A stretch of DNA of 64,000 nucleotides from Stenotrophomonas sp. ESTM1D_MKCIP4_1 (GTDB lineage Bacteria; Pseudomonadota; Gammaproteobacteria; Xanthomonadales; Xanthomonadaceae): positions 1,834,731 to 1,898,730 of the forward strand of contig NZ_CP026004.1 in assembly GCF_003086895.1 (NCBI RefSeq), given 5' to 3'. How positions within the stretch are numbered: the first letter of the stretch is position 1; each line of letters starts with the position of its first letter. Below the pieces are notes generated by a model. The model ran no database searches and was not told where the DNA came from. It saw only the letters and a list, made by a program, of their open reading frames with translations. The position numbers and the translations under genes were made by a program. Shown here piece after piece: positions 53,949-63,106 of the stretch.

Positions 53949-54875
53949 TCATTCAGCCGGCTTGGCTGCCGCTGTCGCGGCCACACTCGCGGCACGCCGG
54001 GCCAGCACCGCCTCCCGGTGCGCGATGTAGGCGTTGGCGGCCAGGATGATGCCGGCACCGACCAGGGTCCAGCGGTCCACGCTTTCATCGAACAACAACC
54101 AGCCGCACACGGTGACGAGCGGCAGCTGCAGGAAGCTGATGGGTGTGAGTGCCGAGACTTCACCCAGCCGCAACGCGCGTGTCCACAGCAGCTGGCCAAC
54201 CGTGCCCATCACGCCAGTGGCCACCAGCCACAGCCAGGCCATGCCGGTGGGCCAGACCCAGACGAACAGCGCCGGTACCAGCGACAGCGGCACCCAGAAC
54301 ACATAGGTGTAAAGCACCACGGTGTCGGCGCTGTCGACGCGGGTAAGCTGCTTGATCTGGATGGCCACCAGCGAACTGAGCAGGGCAGCGGCCACGGCGA
54401 TCAGGCTGCCGGCGGAGAATCCGGCCATGCCGGGCCGGACAATCACCAGTACGCCGATGAACCCCACGACGACGGCCGCCCAGCGTCGCACGCGGACGGT
54501 TTCGCCCAGCCACAGCACTGCGGCGATGGTGACGAACAACGGCGTTGAATAGGACAGCGATACGGCCTGGGCCAAGGGCAGGTGGCCCAGTGCCCAGAAC
54601 GCGCACAACATCGAGCCCAGGCCGATCGCGCTGCGCACGAAGTAGCGCGGCAGCTGCTGGGTCTTCAGCGGTGCACGCCCCGGACGCAGCAGCATCGGCA
54701 GCAGGGCCAGCAGGCCGAACGCGTTGCGGAAGAACGCCACTTCCTGGGTGGGCACGTAGCGCGTGGCATAGCGGATCGCCACGGCCATCAGGCCGAACGC
54801 CATCGTGCTGGCCAGCATCAGCAGCGCCGCCCGCGCCGGGGTGGCGAGCGCGGGCCTGACGCTGGCGTTCACCAC
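53949..54875 (-). CDS. DMT-superfamily (EamA) transporter
   Basis: 308 residues with ten hydrophobic helices arranged as two EamA repeats (about 12-140 and 155-290), for example [17 protein letters not shown] and [20 protein letters not shown]. It would export or import a small metabolite, unknown. Its ATG overlaps the murB stop by 7 nt, so it is the last gene of the minus-strand DUF4190-methyltransferase-pyrD-murB run. Confidence 0.88.
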   Translation of the reverse strand: MVNASVRPALATPARAALLMLASTMAFGLMAVAIRYATRYVPTQEVAFFRNAFGLLALLPMLLRPGRAPLKTQQLPRYFVRSAIGLGSMLCAFWALGHLPLAQAVSLSYSTPLFVTIAAVLWLGETVRVRRWAAVVVGFIGVLVIVRPGMAGFSAGSLIAVAAALLSSLVAIQIKQLTRVDSADTVVLYTYVFWVPLSLVPALFVWVWPTGMAWLWLVATGVMGTVGQLLWTRALRLGEVSALTPISFLQLPLVTVCGWLLFDESVDRWTLVGAGIILAANAYIAHREAVLARRAASVAATAAAKPAE

Positions 54876-55933
54876 TGGGCGCCGAGCAGGCGCGGCTCCG
54901 GTTCGATGGGCACGCCGAACTTCTCCAGCACCGAGGCGGAAATGCGCCGGGCCAGGGCCAGCAGTTCGGCACCGGTGGCATTGCCATGGTTCACCAGCAC
55001 CAGTGCATGGCTGGGGGCCACACCCGCATCACCTTCGCGGTAGCCCTTCCAGCCACACGCGTCGATCATCCAGGCCGCCGAGACCTTGCGCTGGTCATCA
55101 CGCTCACCGGGGAACACGGGCAGATCGGGGAAGTGCTGCTGCAGTACCTCCACCTGTTCCAGGGGCAGCACCGGGTTCTTGAAGAAGCTGCCGGCATTGC
55201 CCAGCACGTCCGGGTCGGGCAGCTTGCGGCGGCGGATGGTGATGACCGCGTTGGCCACGTCCACCGCGCTGGGCAGCTCCACGCCCTGCGCCTGCAGTTC
55301 CTCGCGGATGCCGGCGTAGTCCATGCGCAGATCGTGCAGCAGCGGCAGCTTCAGCTCGATGGCAGTAATGAGATAGCGGTCCTGCTGCTGCTTGAACACG
55401 CTGTCGCGGTAGGCGAAGCCACACTGCTCGTTGTCCAGCCGCACCCAGGTCTGCTCCTGGCAGTCCCATGCTTCCACCGTCTGGATGAACTCGCCCACCT
55501 GTGCGCCATAGGCGCCGATGTTCTGGATGGGGGCAGCGCCGGCGGTACCGGGAATGAGCGCGAGGTTTTCCAGGCCGGACAGGCCTTCCTGCAGCGACCA
55601 CATCACCAGGCCATGCCAGGACACACCTGCGCCGGCACGGATGACCGCATGGTCGGCGCGATGTTCGAGGAAGCTGATGTCGCGGTTGCCGAACACCAGC
55701 ACGGTGCCCGGCAGATCGTCGGCGATGAGTACGTTGCTGCCGCTGCCCAGTACCAGCAGCGGACCATCGGCCACGCGGGGCAGGGCCAGCACGTCGGGCA
55801 GCAGGGCAGGGTCGTGCAGTTCCAGCAGCTGTGCAGCCTGGGCACGTACGTGGAAGGTATTGAGTGCCTGCAGCGGCGCGTTTTCGGTGAGGGTCCAGCG
55901 CAACGGAACGGCAGCGCCGTCGACGGTATCCAT
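54869..55933 (-). CDS. murB: UDP-N-acetylenolpyruvoylglucosamine reductase MurB
   Basis: 354 residues from the ATG at 55933. A GTG at 55945, overlapping the pyrD stop (GTGA), would add four residues and is equally plausible. It is a type I MurB: N-terminal FAD domain ([44 protein letters not shown]), the catalytic Tyr-Ser part (FAYRDSVFK) and the C-terminal Glu region. It reduces the enolpyruvyl group to make UDP-N-acetylmuramate in peptidoglycan synthesis. Confidence 0.95.
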   Translation of the reverse strand: MDTVDGAAVPLRWTLTENAPLQALNTFHVRAQAAQLLELHDPALLPDVLALPRVADGPLLVLGSGSNVLIADDLPGTVLVFGNRDISFLEHRADHAVIRAGAGVSWHGLVMWSLQEGLSGLENLALIPGTAGAAPIQNIGAYGAQVGEFIQTVEAWDCQEQTWVRLDNEQCGFAYRDSVFKQQQDRYLITAIELKLPLLHDLRMDYAGIREELQAQGVELPSAVDVANAVITIRRRKLPDPDVLGNAGSFFKNPVLPLEQVEVLQQHFPDLPVFPGERDDQRKVSAAWMIDACGWKGYREGDAGVAPSHALVLVNHGNATGAELLALARRISASVLEKFGVPIEPEPRLLGAQW

Positions 55934-55941
55934 GGGCGCGC

Positions 55942-56997
55942 TCACAGCGGTGCCACCGCGCCACGGCTGGGGGCTTCGCGGCGGCGACGGATCGCTTCCA
56001 CGCATTCGGCCACCAGCGACGGGCCCCGGTAGATCAGGCCGCTGTAGCACTGCACCAGGGCAGCGCCGGCGGCCATCTTGGCCACGGCGTCGGCGCCGGA
56101 CAGAATGCCGCCCACGCCCACCAGCGGTACCGATTCGGGCAGGCGAGCGCGCAGGCGGCGCAGCACCAGGGTCGACTGGTGCAGCACTGGTGCACCGGAC
56201 AGGCCACCTGCTTCGTTGGCAAGCGGGTCGCCGGCAATGCCGCTGCGATCGACCGTGGTGTTGGTGGCGATCACCCCGTCCACCTGCAGTTCGCCCAGCA
56301 CGCGGGCGGCAGCGTCGATGTCGCGCTCACTCAGGTCCGGCGCGACCTTCACCAGCATCGGTACGCGGCGCCCGTGCTGTGCGGCCAGTGCTTCCTGGCG
56401 GTCGCGCAGCTGGCTGACCAGCTGGCGCAGCGCGGTCTCTTCCTGCAGCTCGCGCAGGCCGGCGGTGTTGGGCGAGGAAATGTTGACGGTGATGTAGTCG
56501 GCCAGCGGATACACCTTGTCCAGGCAGGTGATGTAGTCATCGACCGCCTGTTCGTTGGGGGTGTCCTTGTTCTTGCCGATGTTGATGCCCAGCAGGCCGC
56601 GGCGGTTGCGCGCGCGTTCGACGTTGCGTACCAGCGCATCGACACCGGCATTGTTGAAGCCCATGCGGTTGATGATGGCCTGGTGCGCCGGCAGCCGGAA
56701 CAGGCGCGGCTTCGGATTGCCCTCCTGCGCGCGCGGGGTGATGGTGCCGATCTCGACGAAGCCGAAACCCAGCGCGAACAAGGCATCGATGTGCTCGCCG
56801 TTCTTGTCCAGGCCAGCGGCCAGGCCGACCGGATTGGGGAAGGTCAGCCCGAACACGGTGCTCGGCATCGGCGCGATGCGTGCGGCCAGCAGCGGCGTGG
56901 TGCCGGTGCGGTAGGCCAGGTCCAGTGCGGACAGGCCGAGGCCGTGGGCGCGCTCGGCGTCGAGCGAGAACAGGAAGGGGCGGGCAAGCGAATACAT
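55942..56997 (-). CDS. pyrD: Quinone-dependent dihydroorotate dehydrogenase PyrD (class 2)
   Basis: 351 residues from the ATG at 56997, giving [19 protein letters not shown], the membrane-contact helix of class 2 enzymes. FMN-binding and catalytic parts are visible: [23 protein letters not shown], the catalytic Ser in [11 protein letters not shown], and VGVGGILSG. It oxidises dihydroorotate to orotate with ubiquinone at the inner membrane. It lies 8 nt after the methyltransferase stop and just before murB. Confidence 0.97.
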   Translation of the reverse strand: MYSLARPFLFSLDAERAHGLGLSALDLAYRTGTTPLLAARIAPMPSTVFGLTFPNPVGLAAGLDKNGEHIDALFALGFGFVEIGTITPRAQEGNPKPRLFRLPAHQAIINRMGFNNAGVDALVRNVERARNRRGLLGINIGKNKDTPNEQAVDDYITCLDKVYPLADYITVNISSPNTAGLRELQEETALRQLVSQLRDRQEALAAQHGRRVPMLVKVAPDLSERDIDAAARVLGELQVDGVIATNTTVDRSGIAGDPLANEAGGLSGAPVLHQSTLVLRRLRARLPESVPLVGVGGILSGADAVAKMAAGAALVQCYSGLIYRGPSLVAECVEAIRRRREAPSRGAVAPL

Positions 56998-57005
56998 GCG
57001 TTGGT

Positions 57006-57776
57006 TCAATCCAGCGTGCCGAGGAAGGCTCGGGTTCGATATTCAAAGGCGACCTGGCCATCCACCGCGTGGGTGTTGAACAGGTCCTGCAACGCCGCCA
57101 GCATCGGCGCGTGGCGCGCGTGCCCGGACTGCGGTGCGTAGGAAGAAGAGAGCAGGCGCCCGCGCAGGGCGTCGAAGTCCAGCAGCTGCACGTTGGGCAG
57201 TTCGATCATGCCGCGCAGGCCGGCGCCGAACCATGCCTGCATGGTGGCATCGTCCTGGTAGCGCTCGGCCACGGCGGTGTAGTCGGTGCCGTAGTCCAGC
57301 AGCAGTTGTTCGTAACCAACCAGGAACGGGCTGGCATCAAGCAGTCGCGAGTTCCAGTAGACCAGGGCCATCCCGCCCGGGCGCAGGATGCGCTGCCATT
57401 CGGCACGCACCGCCACGGTGTCGAACCAGTGGAAGGCCTGCGCGGCGCTGACCAGATCGACGCTGGCAGCGGCCAGTCCGGTCGCCTCGGCGCGGCCGTC
57501 CACGGCGCGGAACAACGGATACTGCGGGGCCAGCCAGTGCTCGGCGGCCGCGCGCATCGCTGCATTGGGTTCCACTGCCACCAACGGGTGGCCGGCGGCC
57601 AGGAATGCACGACTGGAAATACCGGTGCCCGCGCCGATGTCGGCAACCAACGCCGGGACGGGCACGGCCATCGGGCCGTGCAGCCAGTCCATCAGCGCAG
57701 CGGGGTAGTCCGGGCGGTAGCGCACATAGTCGGCGACCCGGCTGCTGAAGCGTTCAGTGCTGTCCGACGCGCTCAT
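57006..57776 (-). CDS. Class I SAM-dependent methyltransferase
   Basis: 256 residues from the ATG at 57776. [21 protein letters not shown] is motif [15 protein letters not shown] holds the acidic ribose ligand, and [10 protein letters not shown] and [13 protein letters not shown] follow. This is the Methyltransf_11 group related to trans-aconitate and ubiquinone-type methyltransferases. The substrate is unknown. It starts 5 nt after the DUF4190 gene. Confidence 0.85.
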   Translation of the reverse strand: MSASDSTERFSSRVADYVRYRPDYPAALMDWLHGPMAVPVPALVADIGAGTGISSRAFLAAGHPLVAVEPNAAMRAAAEHWLAPQYPLFRAVDGRAEATGLAAASVDLVSAAQAFHWFDTVAVRAEWQRILRPGGMALVYWNSRLLDASPFLVGYEQLLLDYGTDYTAVAERYQDDATMQAWFGAGLRGMIELPNVQLLDFDALRGRLLSSSYAPQSGHARHAPMLAALQDLFNTHAVDGQVAFEYRTRAFLGTLD

Positions 57777-57781
57777 GGCCG

Positions 57782-58066
57782 TCAGTTCGACAGGGTGGCC
57801 AGCCAAGCCAGGCCGCCGAAGAACAGGACGATGGCCAGCAGGCCCAGGCCCAGCATGATGACGTTCACCCAGCCCAGGATCAGACCGGTGAGCGCCAACC
57901 CGTCGCCTTCAAGCTCGGCGGGGCGGAGGCGGATCTCCTTGCGCGCCATGTGCCCGGTGATGATGGCGACGATGCTGGCGACGAAGGGCAGTACGGTCCA
58001 GCTGGCGATGCCCAGCACGAGGCTGAGGACGGCCAGGGCACTTGTCTGTCGGGGTGCCACGCTCAT
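57782..58066 (-). CDS. DUF4190 small membrane protein
   Basis: 94 residues from the ATG at 58066, preceded by a strong AAGGAGG. Two hydrophobic segments (about 10-35 and 60-90) flank a short polar loop, with SALAVLSLVLGIASWTVLPFVASIVAIITGH, the DUF4190 pattern. Upstream frames run into REP elements and are rejected. First gene of the run with the methyltransferase, pyrD and murB. Function unknown. Confidence 0.85.
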   Translation of the reverse strand: MSVAPRQTSALAVLSLVLGIASWTVLPFVASIVAIITGHMARKEIRLRPAELEGDGLALTGLILGWVNVIMLGLGLLAIVLFFGGLAWLATLSN

Positions 58067-58143
58067 GGGGGTCCTCCTTGGCAGTGTGCACATGATAGTG
58101 CCTGTGGGCCGCCAAGCCCATGGGCAGCGGCGCCGCGGCCTGG

Positions 58144-58269
58144 ATAGGCGTCGACCTTGGTCGACGGAGAGCGCAAACCAAGATTGGCAGCTACCGGGGA
58201 ATCGCAGCTGCGGCTTTGGTAGGCGTCGACCTTGGTCGACGGAAGGCGCCAACCAAGGTTGGCAGCTAC
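58144..58269. repeat. Two tandem SMAG REP pairs
   Basis: First pair near 58144-58194 (ATAGGCGTCGACCTTGG, then CAAACCAAGATTGGC ending CTAC). Second pair 58219-58242 (GTAGGCGTCGACC) and 58248-58269 (GCCAACCAAGGTTGGC ending CTAC). The first pair is partly decayed (ATAG, A for G changes), which makes a tandem duplication with divergence likely. Confidence 0.8.
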
Positions 58270-58282
58270 CGAAGCGTGGGCG

Positions 58283-59116
58283 TCAGCCCATCAGTACCTG
58301 GCCACCATCCACGTTGAGGACGTGGCCGGTGATCCAGCGCGCCAGCGGTGAACACAGGAACAGGGCGGCGTCGGCGATCTCGCGGGGGTGGCCAAAGCGG
58401 CCGAACGGAATCCGCGCCAGCGTGGCGTGATACAGGTCAGGGTCGTCGACGCGGCGACGGTCCCACAGGCCGTCGGCAAATGCGATGGAGCCCGGCGCGA
58501 TGGCGTTGACCCGGATGCGATCCGCGGCAAGTGCCAGCGCCTGCGAGGTGGTGTAGTGCGAGAGCGCGGCCTTGGCCGCCGCATACGGGGCGCCTCCCGG
58601 ACGCGGCTGCTGGGCGGCGATCGAGGACAGGTTGAGGATGCAGGCGTCGTCGGATGCGCGCAGCCAGGGAAGGGCCAGGCGGGAGGCGCGTACGGCAGCC
58701 ATCAGGTCGATCTGCAGGCTTGCCGCCCAGCCGTCCTCATCATCGGCCATGCCGTAGCCGGTGGCATTGTTGACCAGTACGTCGATGCCGCCGAGCGCAT
58801 CGGCAGATGCCTGCAGCCAAAGGCTGATCTGATCGATATCCGCCAGATCGGCGGTAAACACATGCAGCGGCGTGCCCTGCGCTTCTGCGTCGGCCTGCAG
58901 GCGCTGCAGGCCGGGCAGGCCACGGGCGCAGGCCGATACCCGGGCACCGGCGCCGGCAAACGCCAGCGCGAGTTCACGGCCGATGCCCTTGCTGCCGCCA
59001 GCGATGAGCACGCGGCGGCCGCTGAAGTCCAGGGTCGGAGCCCCTGCGGGGATCCGACCCTGGGTCAGATCCCCGCAGGGGCTCTGACCCACAGGCATGG
59101 TCGTGCTGTTGGCCAT
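58283..59116 (-). CDS. SDR-family oxidoreductase with repeat-encoded N-terminus
   Basis: 277 residues from the ATG at 59116, which overlaps the aldehyde dehydrogenase stop (TAATG). Residues 29-277 form a classical SDR: RRVLIAGGSKGIG, VLVNNATG, the Ser in LNLSSIAA, YAAAK and NVDGGQVLMG. Residues 9-28 (VGQSPCGDLTQGRIPAGAPT) are read from a palindromic repeat inserted in frame. An ATG at 59098 or a GTG in the repeat are alternative starts. Coupling suggests it works with the dehydrogenase upstream. Confidence 0.82.
   Translation of the reverse strand: MANSTTMPVGQSPCGDLTQGRIPAGAPTLDFSGRRVLIAGGSKGIGRELALAFAGAGARVSACARGLPGLQRLQADAEAQGTPLHVFTADLADIDQISLWLQASADALGGIDVLVNNATGYGMADDEDGWAASLQIDLMAAVRASRLALPWLRASDDACILNLSSIAAQQPRPGGAPYAAAKAALSHYTTSQALALAADRIRVNAIAPGSIAFADGLWDRRRVDDPDLYHATLARIPFGRFGHPREIADAALFLCSPLARWITGHVLNVDGGQVLMG
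59032..59090. repeat. Palindromic repeat pair inside the SDR 5' coding region
   Basis: 59032-59060 (GGGTCGGAGCCCCTGC, ends GATCCGACCC) and 59062-59090 (GGGTCAGATCCCCGC, ends GGCTCTGACCC). Same family as 12792-12890 and 37265-37375. Here it is fully translated. Confidence 0.82.
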
Positions 59117-60648
59117 TACAGGTCGAACTTGATGCCCTGGGCCAGCGGCAGCGAATCGGAGTAGTTGATGGTGTTGGTCTGGCGGCGCATGTAGACCTTC
59201 CACGCATCCGAGCCCGACTCGCGTCCACCGCCGGTGTCCTTTTCGCCACCGAAGGCGCCGCCGATCTCCGCACCGGACGTGCCGATGTTGATGTTGGCGA
59301 TGCCGCAGTCGCTGCCGGCGGCCGAGAGGAACTTCTCGGCGGTCTTCAGGTTCTGGGTGAAGATCGAGGACGACAGGCCCTGCGGCACGCCGTTCTGCAT
59401 GTCGAAGGCTTCATCGATGCTGTCGTACGGCATGACGTACAGGATCGGTGCGAAGGTCTCGTGCTGGACCACCGCGTCGCTGTTCTTCAGGCCGGAGACA
59501 ATGGCCGGCAGCACGAAGTTGCCGGCGCGATCGATGCGGGTGCCACCGGTTTCGATGGTGCCGCCGGCCGCTTTGGCCTGGGCGATGGCATCGAGGAACT
59601 GCTGCACGGCGCCGTCGCTGTTCAGCGGGCCCATCAGGTTGGCGGCATCGGTCGGGTCGCCGATCTTGCCTTCCACCTGCTTGTAGGCCTTGACCAGCGT
59701 GGCCAGCACGTCGGCGTAGATCGAGCGGTGCACGATCAGGCGGCGGGTGGTGGTGCAGCGCTGGCCGGCGGTACCGACGGCACCGAACACGATGCCTGGC
59801 ACGGCCAGCTTCAGGTCAGCCGTCTCGTCCAGGATGATGGCGTTGTTGCCGCCCAGTTCCAGCAGGCAGCGGCCGAGGCGACGGGCAACCTTTTCGTTGA
59901 CCGTACGGCCGACCTGGGTCGAGCCGGTGAAGCTGATCAGCGGTACGCGGCGGTCGTCCACCAGCTTTTCCGACAGGGCGGTGCCGGCGTCGTTGACCAG
60001 GAAGAAGATGTCCGGGAAGCCGGCTTCGCGCAGCGCTTCGTTGCAGATGCGCATGGAGGCGATGGCGGTCAGCGGGGTCTTGTTGGACGGCTTCCAGATG
60101 CAGATGTCACCGCAGATGGCGGCCAGGAACGCATTCCAGCTCCACACCGCGACCGGGAAGTTGAAGGCCGAGATGATGCCGACCAGGCCCAGCGGGTGGT
60201 ACTGCTCGTACATGCGGTGGCCGGGGCGCTCGGAATGCATGGTATAGCCGTAGAGCATGCGGCTCTGGCCCACGGCGAAATCGGCGATGTCGATCATCTC
60301 CTGCACTTCGCCGTCGCCCTCGGGCTTGCTCTTGCCCATTTCCAGGGCGACCAGCGAACCCAGCGCGTCCTTGTGCTTGCGCAGCGCTTCGCCGCACAGG
60401 CGAACGGCTTCGCCGCGACGCGGGGCCGGGGTGGTACGCCAGGTCTTGAAGGCTTCCTGCGCACGGGCGATGACGGTCTCGTACTCGGCCTCGGTGGTGG
60501 CACGGACCTGCGCGATCGGCTCGCCGGTGGTCGGGTTGACCGGGGTGATCAGCTCACCACCGGTGGCGCTCGACCATTCCCCGTTGCCCAGGTAGGTGCC
60601 AGCGTTGACCGCGTCCAGACCAAGGGACTTGAGCAGCTCGGAAGACAT
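59116..60648 (-). CDS. Aldehyde dehydrogenase, ALDH7/aminoadipate-semialdehyde type
   Basis: 510 residues. [52 protein letters not shown] (catalytic Glu) and [18 protein letters not shown] (catalytic Cys) are the ALDH7 signatures; [38 protein letters not shown] ends it. ALDH7 members oxidise aminoadipate semialdehyde in lysine breakdown, which is the probable role (AmaB-like). The SDR downstream is translationally coupled. Confidence 0.9.
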   Translation of the reverse strand: MSSELLKSLGLDAVNAGTYLGNGEWSSATGGELITPVNPTTGEPIAQVRATTEAEYETVIARAQEAFKTWRTTPAPRRGEAVRLCGEALRKHKDALGSLVALEMGKSKPEGDGEVQEMIDIADFAVGQSRMLYGYTMHSERPGHRMYEQYHPLGLVGIISAFNFPVAVWSWNAFLAAICGDICIWKPSNKTPLTAIASMRICNEALREAGFPDIFFLVNDAGTALSEKLVDDRRVPLISFTGSTQVGRTVNEKVARRLGRCLLELGGNNAIILDETADLKLAVPGIVFGAVGTAGQRCTTTRRLIVHRSIYADVLATLVKAYKQVEGKIGDPTDAANLMGPLNSDGAVQQFLDAIAQAKAAGGTIETGGTRIDRAGNFVLPAIVSGLKNSDAVVQHETFAPILYVMPYDSIDEAFDMQNGVPQGLSSSIFTQNLKTAEKFLSAAGSDCGIANINIGTSGAEIGGAFGGEKDTGGGRESGSDAWKVYMRRQTNTINYSDSLPLAQGIKFDL

Positions 60649-61030
60649 GCAGACTCCTGTATTTCGTTACGGTGTAGGTGCCGCCACGGGCAGGTGGGGG
60701 TTGTGGCGGACTGAACCGGCGATGGTAACAGAGGGTTGCGGCGGGGCTTGGTGCAGTGCGGGGTGAGAGGCGCCAAAGGCTTGACGGGGCGTCACGATTA
60801 CCGGGCGGTCCGGGCCGGGTCAAAGTGATAGAAATCAGTGCTCTATGTCTCGCTTACCGGGCTGATTGCGTCAAATGAATGCCGGTTGGCCGCTATCTTT
60901 TGTGACGCAGTTCAGACACAATCCAAGCGGAGTCAATCAAACCGCAATCAAGTGTGTGCATCGGCTGGGGAGATCGGTGCTGCCTGGGATCACGTCCGGA
61001 TCCGCGGAACCGTCTGAAGGAGAAACATCT
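60649..61030. promoter_or_regulatory. Divergent promoter region, ALDH and GumD-like genes
   Basis: 382 bases without a gene. A TTGACG at 60781-60786 is a possible -35 box, with no clear -10 at the expected distance. AAGGAG at 61018-61023 is the ribosome-binding site for the GTG start at 61031. A weak frame from 60866 would extend the GumD-like protein but lacks a ribosome-binding site. The length of the leader leaves room for regulation of exopolysaccharide synthesis. Confidence 0.5.
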
Positions 61031-62488
61031 GTGCTACATGGATCCGTAGAAGATCTTTCCAGCCACCCGAGCCGGGCCCGTCGCCGCGTAGAGGCCCGGG
61101 CTGCACTTGAACTGGCACTGCGCCTGGGCGATCTCGCGGCCGTTCCGCTCACCGCTGTGCTGTCCCACATGGTGTTCTATGGTTCGGCCGCACCGGACCC
61201 GTCGCAGCGCATCGTGTTCGGTGCCCTGCTGCTGAGCGCGATGGTGTGCTTCATGATCGCGCCGGTGTACCGCAACTGGCGCGCGCGCGGCCTGATCACC
61301 GACCTCTGGGTCCTGTTCCTGGCGTGGTCCGCTTCGTTCGCGTTGTTCTCGGTCTACGCCGTGCTGGTCGACATGGCCGGTTCGGTGCCGACGCGCTGGC
61401 TGCTCGGCTGGTTTGGCGCGGGCCTGACGCTGATGATCGGCACGCGGGTGGCGTTGCGCGTGCAGCTGCATCGCCTGCGCTCGCGCGGCCTGGACCGTGA
61501 GCGCGTGCTGCTGGTGGGCCTGCGCTCGTCGGGACTGAAGCTGCACCGCCTGCTGCGCGGCAAGCCCGAGCTGGGCAAGGAAGTGGTGGGTTACTTCTCC
61601 GCCAAGGGGGATGTGGCGACCCGCCGTGGTGGCGATGCGCCGCGCTGCCTGGGCGCACTGGCCGATCTGCCCCGTTACATGGACCAGCACCGCGGTGAGT
61701 TCGACCAGCTGTGGGTGTCGATGACTCCCGGCGACGCGGGCGACATGAAGGCCATGCTGAAGCAGATCGAGCGCTTCCCGGTGCCGGTGCGGCTGATTCC
61801 GGATACCACCGGCTGGGGCACGCTGAATCCGGGTGTGCATCAGGTCGGCAACGTGCCGATGATTGGTGTGCGCCAGGGCCTGGCCGACCACAATTTCCGG
61901 CTGGCCAAGCGTGTGGAGGACATCATCGTGGCCGGCCTGGCGGTGATCGCGCTGGCCCCCGTGTTCGCCGTGCTGGCCATTGGCGTGAAGTTGAGCTCGC
62001 CCGGTCCGGTGCTGTTCCGCCAGCGCCGTCATGGCCTGGGCGGCAAGGAATTCTCGATGCTGAAGTTCCGCTCCATGCGGGTGCACGCGGAAGGTTCGTC
62101 GGACAAGATCACCCAGGCCACGCGCAACGATCCACGTGTGACCCGCTTTGGTGCGTTCCTGCGCCGCAGCAGCCTGGACGAGCTGCCGCAGTTCTTCAAC
62201 GTGCTGGGGGGCAGCATGTCGGTGGTCGGGCCGCGGCCGCACGCCGTGCAGCACAACAACCACTACGAGCGCCTGATCGACCGCTACATGCACCGTCACT
62301 ATGTGAAGCCGGGCATCACCGGCTGGGCGCAGGTGCACGGGTTGCGCGGTGAAACGCCGGAGCTGCGCTCGATGAAGAAGCGCGTGCAGTACGATATCGA
62401 CTACATCCGCCGCTGGAGCCCGACCCTGGATGTGCGCATCATCGTGATGACGGCATTCAAGGTGCTGGGCCAGAAGTCGGCATACTAG
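61031..62488 (+). CDS. GumD-like undecaprenyl-phosphate glucose phosphotransferase
   Basis: 485 residues from a GTG start with AAGGAG upstream. Four to five membrane helices (about 30-140) and a Rossmann-like central domain (about 155-260) come first. The C-terminal bacterial sugar transferase domain follows from about 300: DPRVTRFGAFLRRSSLDELPQFFNVL and VKPGITGWAQVHGLRGE. It adds the first glucose-1-phosphate to the lipid carrier, the priming step of xanthan-like exopolysaccharide synthesis. Its length matches GumD. The other gum genes are not adjacent. Confidence 0.9.
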   Translation: MLHGSVEDLSSHPSRARRRVEARAALELALRLGDLAAVPLTAVLSHMVFYGSAAPDPSQRIVFGALLLSAMVCFMIAPVYRNWRARGLITDLWVLFLAWSASFALFSVYAVLVDMAGSVPTRWLLGWFGAGLTLMIGTRVALRVQLHRLRSRGLDRERVLLVGLRSSGLKLHRLLRGKPELGKEVVGYFSAKGDVATRRGGDAPRCLGALADLPRYMDQHRGEFDQLWVSMTPGDAGDMKAMLKQIERFPVPVRLIPDTTGWGTLNPGVHQVGNVPMIGVRQGLADHNFRLAKRVEDIIVAGLAVIALAPVFAVLAIGVKLSSPGPVLFRQRRHGLGGKEFSMLKFRSMRVHAEGSSDKITQATRNDPRVTRFGAFLRRSSLDELPQFFNVLGGSMSVVGPRPHAVQHNNHYERLIDRYMHRHYVKPGITGWAQVHGLRGETPELRSMKKRVQYDIDYIRRWSPTLDVRIIVMTAFKVLGQKSAY

Positions 62489-62533
62489 GCATCGAGGTGG
62501 TAACCGGCTTCGCGCCGGTCCCGCCCGCGTGGA

Positions 62534-62570
62534 AGCGCCCGGTTCGCAGCAGCGGCCGGGCGCTGCGTTT
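62534..62570 (+). terminator. Weak hairpin after the GumD-like gene
   Basis: Stem AGCGCCCGG/CCGGGCGCT (62534-62542 and 62556-62564) with a 13-base loop, then GCGTTT. The T run is short, so read-through to the phosphatase gene is likely. Confidence 0.4.
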
Positions 62571-62597
62571 CATGTGATGAAGAACTGACGGAAGCCG

Positions 62598-63038
62598 TTG
62601 TCTGTGTTCAAGAATATTCTGGTTGTGTGTGTCGGCAACATCTGCCGCAGCCCATCGGCTGAGGTGATGTTGCGTGAAGCAGTGCAGGGCAAGGGCATCA
62701 CGGTGTCCTCGGCCGGCCTGGGGGCTCTGGTCAACCACGGCGTGGATGCTACGGCGCAGGCGCTGTTGACCGAGCATGGCCTGGATGGCAGCAGCCATCG
62801 CGCGCGGCAGATCGACCGCAGCATCCTGGGCGCTGCGGATCTGGTGCTGGTGATGGAGCGCAAGCACGTTCACCGCATCATCGAGATCGCGCCGGAGGCA
62901 TCGGGCAAGACCTTCCTGCTGGGCAAGTGGCAGGCTGATCGCGAGATTCCCGATCCGTACCGGCAGCAGCGCGCGGCCTTCGAGCACGTCTACACGCTGA
63001 TGGATGAAAGCGTGAAGAGCTGGGTGCGCTACCTCTGA
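62598..63038 (+). CDS. Low-molecular-weight protein-tyrosine phosphatase (Wzb-like)
   Basis: 146 residues with a TTG start; a GTG at 62604 is an alternative with better spacing to GGAAG. The phosphate loop VCVGNICRSPSAE (CxxxxxRS) is at residues 11-23 and the general-acid region IPDPYRQ with Asp is near residue 116. It would dephosphorylate a tyrosine kinase of the Wzc type that controls polysaccharide chain length. It lies 110 nt after the GumD-like gene. No kinase gene is in the window. Confidence 0.9.
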   Translation: MSVFKNILVVCVGNICRSPSAEVMLREAVQGKGITVSSAGLGALVNHGVDATAQALLTEHGLDGSSHRARQIDRSILGAADLVLVMERKHVHRIIEIAPEASGKTFLLGKWQADREIPDPYRQQRAAFEHVYTLMDESVKSWVRYL

Positions 63039-63073
63039 GTGCCCGCGCGCGGTTGCCGCTGCGCTGCGGGCAG

Positions 63074-63106
63074 AAGGCCGGGAGCCGCGTGGCTCCCGGC
63101 CTTTTT
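63074..63106. terminator. Bidirectional terminator
   Basis: 13-bp stem AAGGCCGGGAGCC/GGCTCCCGGCCTT (63074-63086 and 63091-63103), loop GCGT. T residues follow on the plus strand, and the stem's own AA end gives T residues on the other strand. It lies between convergent genes. Confidence 0.9.

Noticed and set aside
60866..61030. N-terminal extension of the GumD-like protein
   Set aside because: The AAGGAG-preceded GTG at 61031 gives the usual family length; the extension has no signal or similarity.
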